Assembly (NCBI GenBank): GCA_964386705.1
Contig: CAYLTY010000014.1
Coordinates: 4,082 to 68,081 of the forward strand
DNA: 64,000 nt
Reading direction: 5' to 3'
Source of the DNA: AM-0621 sp964386705
GTDB taxonomy: Bacteria; Planctomycetota; Planctomycetia; Planctomycetales; Planctomycetaceae
Positions 35,860 to 46,100 of this stretch are shown here, one piece after another (within the stretch, counting starts at the first letter, position 1; the number at the start of each line of letters is the position of its first letter). The notes under the pieces were generated by a model, which had not been told where the DNA came from, ran no database searches, and saw only the letters and a program-made list of their open reading frames with translations. A program made the translations under genes and the position numbers.

Positions 35860-36483
35860 TCAGCGACGATCAGCGGAAAACAAAAACTTGATATCGGCGA
35901 TCTGCTTTTTAAGGTCGGCGACACTTTCACATCGCCAGCACGATTCCAGAATCGTTCTTCCAATCATCATGTCAGTTTCTTGCTCTGAACGAAGATACGT
36001 GAAGCCTTCGGACCAGTAGATTTCCGCACGTTCGCGATCCGCAGTCGACCATTCTATGACTTCATTTCGCTGGCGACCGAGAACGTAATACAGGGATCCG
36101 TATCCGTCTCTCCAGGTTTCGTTCCAATGGAAGGCAACCTCCCACCGTTGAGCTTGTGGTGTCTGGGGTGAGACGAATCCTTCTCGTTGGATGAACTCCA
36201 GAACTTCGTTGGGATGTTTCTTTGCAGCTGAGCGGTAGATCGGACAACTGCCCCAGAAGAGTGTGAATTCAGATTGTGAGACGTACTCCAGTGTATACGG
36301 TGAGAAGTACCCGAGTCCTCCACGAGTTCCCGTCAACAGGATACCCACGAAGATGATGCAAGCGATCAACAGGACATATCGTAATCGTCGCTTCATGCCA
36401 TCAATCTTCTGATTGGCGACTACGGAGCTTTCATTCGATGAAATGACGGAATTGAAGGGTTCACTCGCGAGTGAGTGACTCAT
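35860..36483 (-). CDS. Single-pass membrane protein of unknown function
   Basis: A 207-residue protein with one transmembrane segment (RRLRYVLLIACIIFVGILLTG) after a ~30-residue polar head. The rest is a hydrophilic, aromatic-rich domain with WEVAFHWNETWRDGYGSLYYVLG and ESCWRCESVADLKKQIADIKFLF. I do not recognise the family. Its ATG (36483) overlaps the end of the DUF1549/1553 gene by 23 bases, and an internal ATG at the TM start is an alternative. It separates that gene from the DUF1501 gene, which are more often directly adjacent. Confidence 0.62.
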   Translation of the reverse strand: MSHSLASEPFNSVISSNESSVVANQKIDGMKRRLRYVLLIACIIFVGILLTGTRGGLGYFSPYTLEYVSQSEFTLFWGSCPIYRSAAKKHPNEVLEFIQREGFVSPQTPQAQRWEVAFHWNETWRDGYGSLYYVLGRQRNEVIEWSTADRERAEIYWSEGFTYLRSEQETDMMIGRTILESCWRCESVADLKKQIADIKFLFSADRR

Positions 36484-38992
36484 CAAAGTTGAGGATCGCT
36501 AGACAGACGGCAGACAGTGCCGCGTGTTCGGCGGCATCTAGTGATTCATCGCGTTTGGCCGCTCCCACGCTGAGCAACGCTTTGGCAGCGTCGGCATTGG
36601 AGCGGTAGATCGCGACCTGGCGTTCGTAGGCGCGGTTCAAAAGCTTGATGTCATGATCGGTGGGAGCTCGGCAGAGGACTTGTCGGAAGGCGTACTTCAA
36701 ACGTGCATCGAGATCGCCAGCCGCTTTCATGCTGCGTTCCGCGAGCACTCGCGCGGCTTCGACCCAGGTCGGATCGTTGAGCGTTGTCAGCGCATGCAGA
36801 GGTGTGCTGGTCGGGGCGAGTCGCACGCGGCAGGTCTGACGGCTGGAGGCGTCGAACATGTTGGCCGGGTTCACGGTGCGTCGCCAGAACGTATAGATGC
36901 TGCGGCGATACAGGTCGCTGCCGGTCGACGCGGGGTAGGTGAAGTCGCGTTCTTTGGTGATGGCGAGCGCTTCCCAAACATCGTCGGGTTGATAGGGATA
37001 AACCGGCACTCCACCGAGCCGTGCATCCAGCAATCCCGACGTGGCCAAGGCCCAATCACGCAGCAGCAGCGACGGCATGCGGAAGCGACTGGCTCGCGCG
37101 TAGAGTCGGTTCTCAATGTCGCGAGCCCGGAGTTCGGCGCTGACTCGACTGGATTGTCGATAGGTGGCGCTCATGACGATCTGCTTATGCAGAGTCTTCA
37201 TGCTCCAGCCGCGTTCGCGGAATTCGACGGCCAGCCAGTCCAGCAGCGGGCCGTGAATCGGATATTCGCTCTGCACGCCGAAGTCTTCGGACGTCTTCAC
37301 GATGCCAGCACCGAAGAAGTGTTGCCACATGCGATTGACCTGTACGCGAGCCGTCAGCGGATGCTCAGGCGACATCAGCCACTGAGCCAGTCCCAGCCGA
37401 TTCTTCGGAGCATCCGCAGGCTGCGGCGGCAGGAAGCCGGGCGTGGCAAAGCTGACTTTCACCGTTGGTTGCAGATATTCGCCGCGGCTGAGGATCGCGG
37501 TCTCGCGCGGCCGCTCGTCGCTCATGATCATCACACGCGGCATGCTGTTATTCTTGTAGGCTGCGTACTGCTTGCGAATCCCTTCCGCCTTGCCCAGCAC
37601 GGGCAGCTTCGCCGCGAGCGTGGAGCGCACCTTCTCGTCGAAATGTTTTCGCAGGCCGGGTTCGATCGAGCCCTTTTCGGCGTCGCTGCGCTGACCTTCC
37701 GGCTTGCGTAGCACGGCAGCCAGAGGTTCGGGCAGACCTTTGCCTTCTGCTGGCTTGCCGTCTGCGAACAATCCACTGCGCCAACCTTCATAGGCAGCGT
37801 CGGCGGCTGGCTTTGCTTCTGCTTCGGCTGCCGCGATCTGCGTTTCGAACTCGGCAAACTTGGTTTTATTCTCTTCGGTCGGCAGTTCCAGGAACGGCGC
37901 GGCGACTCGAACCTTGGACGAAAAGAACTGCGGCGTGCCGCTCTCAGGCACGCGATTGAAGGCGTCCATCAGACTGTAGTAGTCCCGCATGGTGATCGGG
38001 TCGTACTTGTGGTCGTGGCATTGAGCACACGCCATGGTCAGGCCGAGCCATGTGGTCGCCGTGGTATCGATGCGATCGAAGAGATTGACGAAGCGCTGCT
38101 CTTCGGGGATCGCGCCGCCTTCGCCATTCAACAAGTGATTGCGATTGAACCCGCTGGCGACCTTTTGGTCGGCGGTGGCGTTCGGCAGCAGGTCACCGGC
38201 CAGTTGCCAGGTCGTGAATTGATCGAAGGGCAGATCGGCGTTCAGAGCCTTCACGACCCAGTCGCGCCAGATCCATTGCCACGTATCGCCGTCCTGTTGG
38301 AAGCCGTTGCTGTCCGCGTAGCGTGCGGCGTCCAGCCACGGCAGAGCCATTCGCTCGCCATAGTGCTGGCTGGCCAGCAAACGATCCACGAGTTTTTCGT
38401 AAGCCTTTTCATCCTTGTCGGCGACGAACGCATCCACCTCCTGAGGCGTCGGCGGTAGGCCGGTCAGGTCGATCGACAGGCGCTTGATGAGAGTGACGCG
38501 ATCCGCTTCTGGCGACGGCGCGAGCTTTTCAGCTTCCAGCCTCGCAAGCACAAAGCGGTCAATCGCATTCCGCAACCAGTCGGTCCGCTGCACGGTCGGT
38601 TCAGCCGGCCGGACCGGAGCCACAAACGCCCAATGTGCCGAGTACTCAGCCCCTTCGGCCACCCAGCGTTCGAGCAGCTTCTTCTGCTGATCTGATAAAC
38701 GTCGGTTCGACTTGGGCGGCGGCATCTGTTCGTCAGGATCTGAAGACAGAATGCGCCGAATGAGCGAACTCGCCGCCGCGTCTTTCGGAACGATGGCTTT
38801 GTGCTTCAGAGCATCATCACGGAGATCCAGCCGCAGATCCACCTGCCGTTTGTTTCCATCCTGTCCGTGACAGTAGAAGCAGTTCTCGGACAGGATTGGT
38901 CGAATGTCGCGATTGAAATTCAACGGCTCATCCGCTGCCTGAGCGACCGACGCGCAGCACACAAACACGCACAACCAAAGCCAAGACCTCAT
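36461..38992 (-). CDS. DUF1549/DUF1553 protein with N-terminal cytochrome-C-like motif (PSCyt1 type)
   Basis: An 843-residue exported protein. The signal peptide ends near VAQAADEP. Residues ~24-95 form the planctomycete-type cytochrome domain with one CFYCH haem motif (residues 38-42). The DUF1549 part follows (FVLARLEAEKLAPSPEADRVTLIKRLSIDLTGLPPT, and TTATWLGLTMACAQCHDHKYDPITMRDYY, with a second CxxCH). The DUF1553 part has RLGLAQWLMSPEHPLTARVQVNRMWQHFFG and YRQSSRVS. The pair with DUF1501 is a planctomycete hallmark, proposed to act in periplasmic degradation or redox steps; the reaction is unknown. It is followed by an overlapping small membrane gene and then DUF1501. Confidence 0.93.
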   Translation of the reverse strand: MRSWLWLCVFVCCASVAQAADEPLNFNRDIRPILSENCFYCHGQDGNKRQVDLRLDLRDDALKHKAIVPKDAAASSLIRRILSSDPDEQMPPPKSNRRLSDQQKKLLERWVAEGAEYSAHWAFVAPVRPAEPTVQRTDWLRNAIDRFVLARLEAEKLAPSPEADRVTLIKRLSIDLTGLPPTPQEVDAFVADKDEKAYEKLVDRLLASQHYGERMALPWLDAARYADSNGFQQDGDTWQWIWRDWVVKALNADLPFDQFTTWQLAGDLLPNATADQKVASGFNRNHLLNGEGGAIPEEQRFVNLFDRIDTTATTWLGLTMACAQCHDHKYDPITMRDYYSLMDAFNRVPESGTPQFFSSKVRVAAPFLELPTEENKTKFAEFETQIAAAEAEAKPAADAAYEGWRSGLFADGKPAEGKGLPEPLAAVLRKPEGQRSDAEKGSIEPGLRKHFDEKVRSTLAAKLPVLGKAEGIRKQYAAYKNNSMPRVMIMSDERPRETAILSRGEYLQPTVKVSFATPGFLPPQPADAPKNRLGLAQWLMSPEHPLTARVQVNRMWQHFFGAGIVKTSEDFGVQSEYPIHGPLLDWLAVEFRERGWSMKTLHKQIVMSATYRQSSRVSAELRARDIENRLYARASRFRMPSLLLRDWALATSGLLDARLGGVPVYPYQPDDVWEALAITKERDFTYPASTGSDLYRRSIYTFWRRTVNPANMFDASSRQTCRVRLAPTSTPLHALTTLNDPTWVEAARVLAERSMKAAGDLDARLKYAFRQVLCRAPTDHDIKLLNRAYERQVAIYRSNADAAKALLSVGAAKRDESLDAAEHAALSAVCLAILNFDESLTRE

Positions 38993-39208
38993 AGATCACT
39001 CGTTATCGTTGAGACGCTGGTGAACGAGGATGGTTCTCGCAGAACCTGTTGCCGCTGAGTATAGAGCCGCGCGAAGGGCGGAAAACACTCGTTGAATGGC
39101 TTGAGAGGAATTCGACGGCCTTGTTTGGTCGCGCTGGTGCGAGCCAACCGTTTGCAGACGTGTCTCAGAACGTGGACCCACTTCTTGTGGTAGACAGCGA
39201 GGTTGCAC

Positions 39209-40111
39209 GTGGACCGATCAGACTGGGAAACTCGACAGGCGCGAGCCCGGCAGTCGCTCGACGGTTTGTCGATTGGCGACGCGTTTGGCCAATGCTGGAT
39301 GACGCCGCGGTTTGGCGCCCAACAATTGAAACGAGAAGTGCCTGAGCCTCCGTGGTGCTACACCGACGACACTGAGATGGCGATGGCGCTTCTTACGGTG
39401 CTCGAAGATCACCATCAGGTTGAGCAAGACGAACTGGCGAAGCGGTTCGCACAGCGTTTCCTCAACGACCCGGCTCGCGGGTACGGAGATGGTGCGAGGC
39501 GTCTGCTGTCGGCGATCGGTCGCGGGACCGATTGGTTGGTGGCGAGCAAGGACCTCTTTGGCGGTGAAGGTTCGTTTGGCAATGGAGGGGCAATGCGAGT
39601 CGCTCCTCTGGGAGCATGGTTTGCCGGCGATTTGGCTCTGGCGGCCGAGCAAGCTCGACTTTCGGCCGAGGTGACTCACGCTCATCCCGAAGGTCAGGCG
39701 GGAGCCATCGCGGTGGCCGTTGCCGCGGCCTGGGCGTCACAGTGGGATCAAAGCGGGAAAAAATCAAAACGCGTTGAAATGTTTGATGCCGTGCTGGCAT
39801 TTACTCCGGACAGTCAGGTCCGCGAGGGTCTGGCTGAGGCCTCGACGTATGATCTTGACGAGTGGCATCACGACGTCGCCAATCGACTCGGAAACGGCAG
39901 TCGCGTGACGGCTCAGGACACGGTGCCGTTTTGCGTTTGGGTGGCGATGGTCAATCTCGATAACTTTGTGGAAGCCATGTGGCTGACGGCCGGAGTCGGC
40001 GGCGACATCGATACCAACTGCGCGATTGTGGGTGGCATTGTGGCGGCAGCGGTTTCGCCTGATGAGATCCCTCAACGCTGGAAAAAGTCTCGCGAGCCAT
40101 TGAACTGGTAG
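39209..40111 (+). CDS. ADP-ribosylglycohydrolase family protein
   Basis: A 300-residue all-helical hydrolase that removes ADP-ribose from modified macromolecules. The magnesium-site motifs are present: SIGDAFGQCW, YTDDTEMAMALL, GNGGAMRVAPLG and GVGGDIDTNCAIVGGI. Length is typical of the DraG/ARH family. A GTG at 39209 was chosen because GCGAGG (39197-39202) lies six bases before it; the TTG at 39203 is too close to that site. It is divergent from the DUF1553 gene. Its target, such as a toxin-modified protein or DNA or dinitrogenase reductase, cannot be read from here, and no nitrogenase or DarT-like gene is near. Confidence 0.9.
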   Translation: MDRSDWETRQARARQSLDGLSIGDAFGQCWMTPRFGAQQLKREVPEPPWCYTDDTEMAMALLTVLEDHHQVEQDELAKRFAQRFLNDPARGYGDGARRLLSAIGRGTDWLVASKDLFGGEGSFGNGGAMRVAPLGAWFAGDLALAAEQARLSAEVTHAHPEGQAGAIAVAVAAAWASQWDQSGKKSKRVEMFDAVLAFTPDSQVREGLAEASTYDLDEWHHDVANRLGNGSRVTAQDTVPFCVWVAMVNLDNFVEAMWLTAGVGGDIDTNCAIVGGIVAAAVSPDEIPQRWKKSREPLNW

Positions 40112-40167
40112 ATGACTGAGCCACGTTCGACGGCACACCCGGCTACTTCTGACAACCGGAGATTCGT

Positions 40168-41715
40168 ATGCGCTTCATTCTGATCGTCGCGTTGATACTC
40201 GGTGGCTGGCTTATTGAGGCGGCTCAGGCACAGGACATCCTGCGCGGGACGCTGAAGACCCTAGATGTCCCCGGCAAGCGAGTGGTCGTGACCATTGAGG
40301 GTAAGGACCGCGAGTTCACTTTGAATTCCGAGACCCAGGTGCTCGGCGAGACAGGCAACGACCTGACTGAAAAACTAAAAAACTTTAAGGCTGGCGATTC
40401 CATCTTTGTGCGACCGGTCGAGCGTGATGGCAAGCAAGTGCTCACGGGAATTCGGCAAGCAGGTGGAGGTGGCCAACCCAACGATCGACCTCGCGAAGGT
40501 GGTGGTGGCGGCCCGCAGCGTGCGACGCTCAAGAAGGTCGACACGAAAAGCCTCGTCGTCACGCTGACGGTCGATGGCAAGGACGTGGAACTGCAAGCGA
40601 ACGATCGGACTCAATTGCGTGGCGTTGAAGGGACATCGGTCGCAGATCGTCTGGGGAAATTCACCGTCGGTGGTCCGGTAATGTTTCTCACGACGCGGCA
40701 AGACGGTCGCGATGTGCTCGGTGGAATGATGAGCGCGGCAGATCGCGGGCCGAACAACGCCAACAATGCCGGTAATCCTGGCGGCTCGAATTCCCCCAAC
40801 AGCGGCCGCACGACGTCTCCCGAACACTCGGCCATCAAGCCGCTCAATGAATTGGGCAAGGGTGAATATCGAGGCTTCGTCGGAGGTTTCTATCCGAATG
40901 GTGAGAACTCGCGTCCGACAGCACACGAAGCGGCGGGGCTGAAGATAGCCGGTCAGGTGCGACCTCTGAATGAGCGCGGTCAGCCGGATCCAAACGGCAA
41001 GATAGTGCTGCTGTCAGTTGGCATGAGTAATACGTCACAGTCATCGCAGGGCTTTCAGGGCTGGCTGCGACAAGCTGAGGGGCTCAACCCGCTGATGCAG
41101 TTCGTCAACGGTGCGCAGGGCGGTATGACGGCGGCAGCCATCCAAGATCCGATGGATGGACGGACGGGAACTCGCTACTGGGAAGAAGTCGATCGCCGCC
41201 TGCAGATGGCGGGAGTCTCGCGCGAGCAGGTACAGGCTGTGTGGATCAAGCAGGCTGACGGTGGTCCCCAAGGCGGCTTTCCCAGATACGCTCAGAACTT
41301 GCAGGCCGAACTGAAACGCATCGTGCAGGTGCTGCATGATCGTTTCCCGAATGTGAAACTGTGCTACCTGTCGAGCCGCACGTATGGCGGTTTCGCGACC
41401 ACGAACCTCAACCCGGAACCCTACGCGTATGAATCCGGTTTCGCGGTGAAATGGTTGATTGAAGAGCAGCTCAAGGGCGACGCGGCGCTGAACTACGACT
41501 CGTCCAAAGGTGCGGTGAAAGCTCCCTGGCTGAGCTGGGGTCCGTATCTCTGGGCCAATGGTGCAACAAAGCGGACAGATGGATTCAGCTACGAGCGCGG
41601 CGATTTTATCGACGATGGCACGCATCAGTCGTTCGACGGTCAACGCAAAGTCGGCAAGTTGATGATCGACTTCTTCCGCTCGGACTCGACGACGAAGAGC
41701 TGGTTCTTGAAGTAG
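40168..41715 (+). CDS. Secreted protein with duplicated N-terminal domain and SGNH-hydrolase-like C-terminal region
   Basis: A 515-residue exported protein with a signal peptide ending near EAAQAQ. Two related ~70-residue modules follow (about residues 26-96 and 118-188), each with a TLK-VD beta start, VTxxGKDxE(L/F), a TQ(V/L)(L)RG turn and L(G/K)xFxxGxxxFVR-type ends, joined by a Gly-rich linker. After a Pro/Asn/Ser linker comes a region with KIVLLSVGMSNTSQ (Ser286) and a C-terminal IDDGTHQS (Asp483, His486) that fit the serine and DxxH of an SGNH hydrolase. A carbohydrate esterase is likely. GGAGA precedes the ATG by five bases. It follows the ADP-ribosylglycohydrolase gene by 56 bases. 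Confidence 0.72.
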   Translation: MRFILIVALILGGWLIEAAQAQDILRGTLKTLDVPGKRVVVTIEGKDREFTLNSETQVLGETGNDLTEKLKNFKAGDSIFVRPVERDGKQVLTGIRQAGGGGQPNDRPREGGGGGPQRATLKKVDTKSLVVTLTVDGKDVELQANDRTQLRGVEGTSVADRLGKFTVGGPVMFLTTRQDGRDVLGGMMSAADRGPNNANNAGNPGGSNSPNSGRTTSPEHSAIKPLNELGKGEYRGFVGGFYPNGENSRPTAHEAAGLKIAGQVRPLNERGQPDPNGKIVLLSVGMSNTSQSSQGFQGWLRQAEGLNPLMQFVNGAQGGMTAAAIQDPMDGRTGTRYWEEVDRRLQMAGVSREQVQAVWIKQADGGPQGGFPRYAQNLQAELKRIVQVLHDRFPNVKLCYLSSRTYGGFATTNLNPEPYAYESGFAVKWLIEEQLKGDAALNYDSSKGAVKAPWLSWGPYLWANGATKRTDGFSYERGDFIDDGTHQSFDGQRKVGKLMIDFFRSDSTTKSWFLK

Positions 41716-41848
41716 GGTCTAACGGGTTCGACGCGGAACGTTCTGATCGCGGAGCGATCAGCGACTATCGAGGATCCCGCACTCCGGAATGAACTGCTAA
41801 TCTTACGAGGCGCCAGCGTGTGTTGGTTTCTTGCCTCGGAGATGTCTC

Positions 41849-42343
41849 TTGTTTGATGTGTTTCCCGAACAGTCCTTGTTTTCGCCGCATGAACACTGGA
41901 TGCGGCAGGCTCTTGATCAGGCTCAAGCCGCGTTTGAGCAGAACGAAGTCCCCGTCGGCGCGGTCGTCGTGCACAAAGACAGCATCATTGGCGTAGGCTG
42001 CAATCAGCGTGAAACTCTGAAAGACCCCACGGCGCACGCTGAGATTCTGGCGATCACGCAGGCGGCTCAATCATTAGGCTCATGGCGGCTGCTGGACTGC
42101 ACGCTGTACGTGACTCTGGAGCCGTGCCCGATGTGTGCCGGGGCTATCGTGCAGGCTCGCATCCCGACGGTGATCTATGGCACCACGGACCTTAAAGCCG
42201 GCGCGTGCCATTCGTTGTTTGAGATCACCAACGACCCGCGATTGAATCATCGCGCGACCGTGATGGGCGGCGTCCTGCAGGAAGACTGCAAAGCGATTCT
42301 ACAGGAGTTCTTCCAGATCCAGCGATCACTTGGCAAGAAGTGA
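41849..42343 (+). CDS. tadA: tRNA-adenosine(34) deaminase
   Basis: A 164-residue zinc deaminase converting A34 of tRNA-Arg to inosine. The zinc and catalytic motifs are intact: PTAHAEILAI and TLEPCPMCAGAI. The C-terminal ACHSLFEI and QEFFQIQR segments are TadA-like. The start is uncertain because no ATG lies before HWMRQAL. A TTG at 41849 follows GGAGA (41838-41842) and gives FDVFPEQSLFSPHEHW, so it was preferred to the TTG at 41831 and the GTG at 41858. It converges on pdxH. Confidence 0.93.
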   Translation: MFDVFPEQSLFSPHEHWMRQALDQAQAAFEQNEVPVGAVVVHKDSIIGVGCNQRETLKDPTAHAEILAITQAAQSLGSWRLLDCTLYVTLEPCPMCAGAIVQARIPTVIYGTTDLKAGACHSLFEITNDPRLNHRATVMGGVLQEDCKAILQEFFQIQRSLGKK

Positions 42344-42387
42344 TCGCTGCGGTTCTGTTGCTTTGAGTTTCTGCAGCGACGGGACGG

Positions 42388-42987
42388 TCACGGATAGAGC
42401 GTCGAATGAGTCCAGCCTTCGGAGTTCGCCTGGTACACGTTGCGTTCGTGCAGGCGACCTTCGCGGCCGTTCCAGAATTCGATGCGCGTGGGAATGACCC
42501 GGTAGCCGTACCAGTGCTCGGGTCTCGGGACATCCTTGCCTTCGAATTCGGCTTCATAATGGGCGAGGCGACTCAGCAGCGTGTCGCGCGAATCCAGGGG
42601 CTGAGACTGCAATGAGGCCCAAGCCCCAATCCGGCTCAAGCGCGGCCGCGTCTGCCAGTACGTGTTGGCTTCAACGTCGTCGATTTTGGAGACGGCGCCT
42701 TCGACGTGGACCTGTTCCTGCAGCTTGTCCCAGTAGAAGCACAGGCCGACGTGCGGGTTGTCCTGCATCTGCTGGCCTTTGCGGCTCAGCGAATTCGTGA
42801 AGAACACGAAACCGCGTTCATCAATGCCGCGCAGCAGGACCGTCCGCACCGACGGCTGCCCATTAGCGCCGCAGGTGGCGAGGCTCATGGCGTTCGGCTC
42901 GCGCAGCCCGAGTTCGCTCACGTGGGAGAATCGTTCCTTGAAGAAGCGGATGGCTTCGAGGTACAGCGGGTCGGTGAGGTGGTCCAT
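42388..42987 (-). CDS. pdxH: Pyridoxamine 5'-phosphate oxidase
   Basis: A 199-residue FMN enzyme that oxidises pyridoxine or pyridoxamine phosphate to PLP. Family landmarks are MSLATCGANGQPSVRTVLLRGID, FFTNSLSRKGQQM, PHVGLCFYWDKLQEQVHVEG, the RIGAWASLQSQPLDSRD segment and the C-terminal RIEFWNGREGRLHERNVY. Length is slightly short of the E. coli enzyme (218) but normal for many bacteria. GGAG lies 9 bases before the ATG at 42987; the frame runs farther upstream without family signal. The gene converges on tadA. Confidence 0.94.
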   Translation of the reverse strand: MDHLTDPLYLEAIRFFKERFSHVSELGLREPNAMSLATCGANGQPSVRTVLLRGIDERGFVFFTNSLSRKGQQMQDNPHVGLCFYWDKLQEQVHVEGAVSKIDDVEANTYWQTRPRLSRIGAWASLQSQPLDSRDTLLSRLAHYEAEFEGKDVPRPEHWYGYRVIPTRIEFWNGREGRLHERNVYQANSEGWTHSTLYP

Positions 42988-43151
42988 GTTGTTCGTCTCC
43001 GTCTGAATTCCTGATGCAGACCTCGCAACCGCGAACGGTTCGGTGAGGGCACCTTGAGTGTAACGCGTGCGGGGTTTCAGTTTATAAGTGGGCGGCAATC
43101 AATTCATGATGCTCGGCCCGATCTTCTGACGTTTGAGAACTGAGACACGGA

Positions 43152-46100
43152 ATGTTGCAACAACCTCACGCAACGAATGCGCTCGCGTACTATCAGGCTT
43201 TGGTGGTGCAAGCTCTGGAAGCTCACCCCGCGGCGCATCGCGTGAACTGGTCGGACACTATGCGTGACCTGCGCGCGGTGGGTCTTGAACCGAGTACGCG
43301 AACATTTGAAATCGCTGGTTTTGACGATGAGGCCTGCGACGACCTCGAAATTCAGATTTGCTTCCCGCCGCGTGGTGGATCAACCAACGAGGTGATTGCG
43401 GTCTGCTCATGTGATGAGAGCACCAACAACTACCACTGCCGGCACACGTACGCGGGGTTGCAGCTTGCGGCCAAGATTCTGCAGCGTCCGCAGGACCAGC
43501 TCAGCAGATTTCTGGCGGCATCGCCAGCGCAGGCACCGAAGCCGCAAGCGGTCTCCGCTGTCGCGCCGCGATTGCTCAACGCGCTGGATCAGGTGCTGCG
43601 AGTGGCCGAGAACCCGGCCGAGACTTCGCCTGCGCTGGGCCAACGGCGACTGGCCTATCGCATTCAGATCAAGCGGACCATCTACGGACCGTCAATCACC
43701 GTGCTGCCGTGCGAGCAGGAGCTCAAGAAAGATGGGAGCGCGTGGAAGCGAGGTCGTGCACTGAGTTGGGATCAGTTGCGGTTTCACCGAGAGCTGGCCA
43801 ATGGCCCGCATGACGAAGCGGTTCGCGAACTGGTGAATCGCACGGGCTATTCGCCCTATGCGTACAACGGCCCGCCGACGAGTGCCGTGCTCGCGGCGCT
43901 TGCCGGATGCACTCGAGTTAGCCTGGAAGACGAGCACGGGGACCATCCGGTGATGATCAGGACGGGCGCATTGAGCCTCACGTGCGGCGTCGAGAATGGA
44001 AACCTGAAGGTCTACGTGACCTGCAACGGTGAGATGTTTGATTTCCGCAACGGGCTGCTAAGCGACGGCAATTCCAGCAGCTTGATCGCGGTTGGGTTAG
44101 ACACACTGATGTTGATCACAGCACCGAACCAGCAGTCGCTGATGCTGGCGACCGAGTTCATCAAGACGCCTGTTTCCGCACCGCTCGCTGAAGCGACCCC
44201 GCTGATTGAGCGCCTTTCGAAGCTGGACGGCATTATGCCCGTCAAGTTTTCTGATGAGCTGGTCGCCGAACCGATCGTCGCCGATCCGCGTATTCACCTG
44301 GAGCTGCTGCCCGGCCAGCCTCAAGGCTTGTACGCGAGGTTTCGAGTTCGGCCTCTTCCTGACGGGGCTTTCGCCATGCCCGGTGATCCGCGAGTGGGGT
44401 CGTACGGCACTCTGGGCGGCAAGATCTCTAGGGTGCAGCGCGATCGTGTGGCCGAGCGCGAACGGGCACTCGGCATTCTGAAAGAGCTGGAACTGCCGCA
44501 ATCTCGAGCGGTGTCTGAATGGGACTGGCGATTTACCTCCGACGAGGCGACCATCGACTTTCTCGCGAAGGTTTTCGATCGGCAGCGACAACGATGCGGT
44601 CAGCAGGCTACGAACACTGTGGCAGCGGACGAACTGGGACAGATTCCCGCGACGGATGACTTGGTGGTGACGTGGCCGCAGGGCGGTTCGATTCGTGTTG
44701 CAGGCGAGATTGATTCCTCGTCGCTGCGCATGAGTGTCGAAGATCGCGACGACTGGTTCGGCCTGGACGGCACCGTGGAGGTCGACGGTCATATCATTTC
44801 GCTGCGCTCATTAATCAGTGCGCTCAAATCAGGCCGCAAGTACATTTCGTTAGGTAATGGTTTGTGGGTGCGCATTTCGGATGAGTTTCTGGAGCGACTG
44901 CAGGCGATTGGCGATCTAGTCCATTCGACGAAGAACGGGCTCGAAGTGGATATTACGGCCGCGCCGGCGCTGCAGGATCTGGTGCAATTGCGCGAGCATT
45001 TTCAGCTCTGTGCGAAGTGGCAGAACCTGTTGAACAACCTTGATGCCAAGGCCATTCAATGTGCAGCGCCGCCGAAAAGCCTCAACGCCGAATTGCGGCA
45101 TTATCAACTCGATGGTTATCGCTGGCTGAAACGGCTCTCAACGTGGGGAGTCGGCGGCTGCCTCGCGGATGATATGGGTCTCGGCAAGACCGTGCAGGCA
45201 CTGGCTGTGCTGCTCGATCGCCGCGAAACCGGTCCGGCTCTGGTCATCGCACCGATGTCAGTAGGCTTCAACTGGGTGCGGGAAACACAACGCTTCGCTC
45301 CTTCTCTGCGAGTGATCTCCTACCGCGACAGCGATCGAGGTCAGGTGCTGCAGGACGTGCATGCAAGCGATGTGGTTGTTGTCAGCTATGCACTGTTTCA
45401 ACGCGACGCCGAGAAGTTCGGGGCGACCGATTGGGGTACGCTGGTGCTGGATGAAGCTCAGAACGTGAAGAACCCGACGACGAAGACCGCTCGAGCCGTT
45501 CGCGATCTCAAGGCCAAATGGCGACTGGCGCTGACGGGCACTCCGATTGAAAATCGACTCAGCGAACTGTGGGCACTCTTTCGAGCGATCAGCCCCGGTG
45601 TGTTCGGCAGTTGGGAACGTTTTCGGGATCGGTTCGCAGCGCCGATTGAGAAGGGCAAAGACCCGGCCAAACGGCAATCACTGGCGCGGCTGGTGAAACC
45701 TTTCATCCTGCGTCGCACCAAAGAAGAAGTTTTGAAGGAACTGCCGCCGCGCACCGAGATCCAGCACACGATTGAACTGAGTAGCGAAGAACGCAAACGC
45801 TATGAAGACGCCCGGCTGGCGATCTGCACGCAACTGGCCGGTCTCGATTTCAATGCTTCTGGCAATGACCAGCGCTTCACGGTGCTCGCCGCGATCACGC
45901 GTCTGAGGCAACTGGCATGTCATCCGCGGCTGGTTGATGCGAAGTGGACGAAGAGTTCCGCGAAGCTCGACACCTTCATGGAACTGGTGGAAGAGCTGCG
46001 CGAGGAAGGGCATCGCGCCCTGGTCTTCAGCCAGTTCACGCAGCACCTGGACCTGGCACGTAAGGCACTGGATCGAATCGGCGTTTCGTATCAGTACCTC

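Noticed and set aside
36653..37711. A 352-codon plus-strand frame inside the DUF1549/1553 gene
   Set aside because: Antisense to a gene with clear domain motifs; no RBS or family signal.
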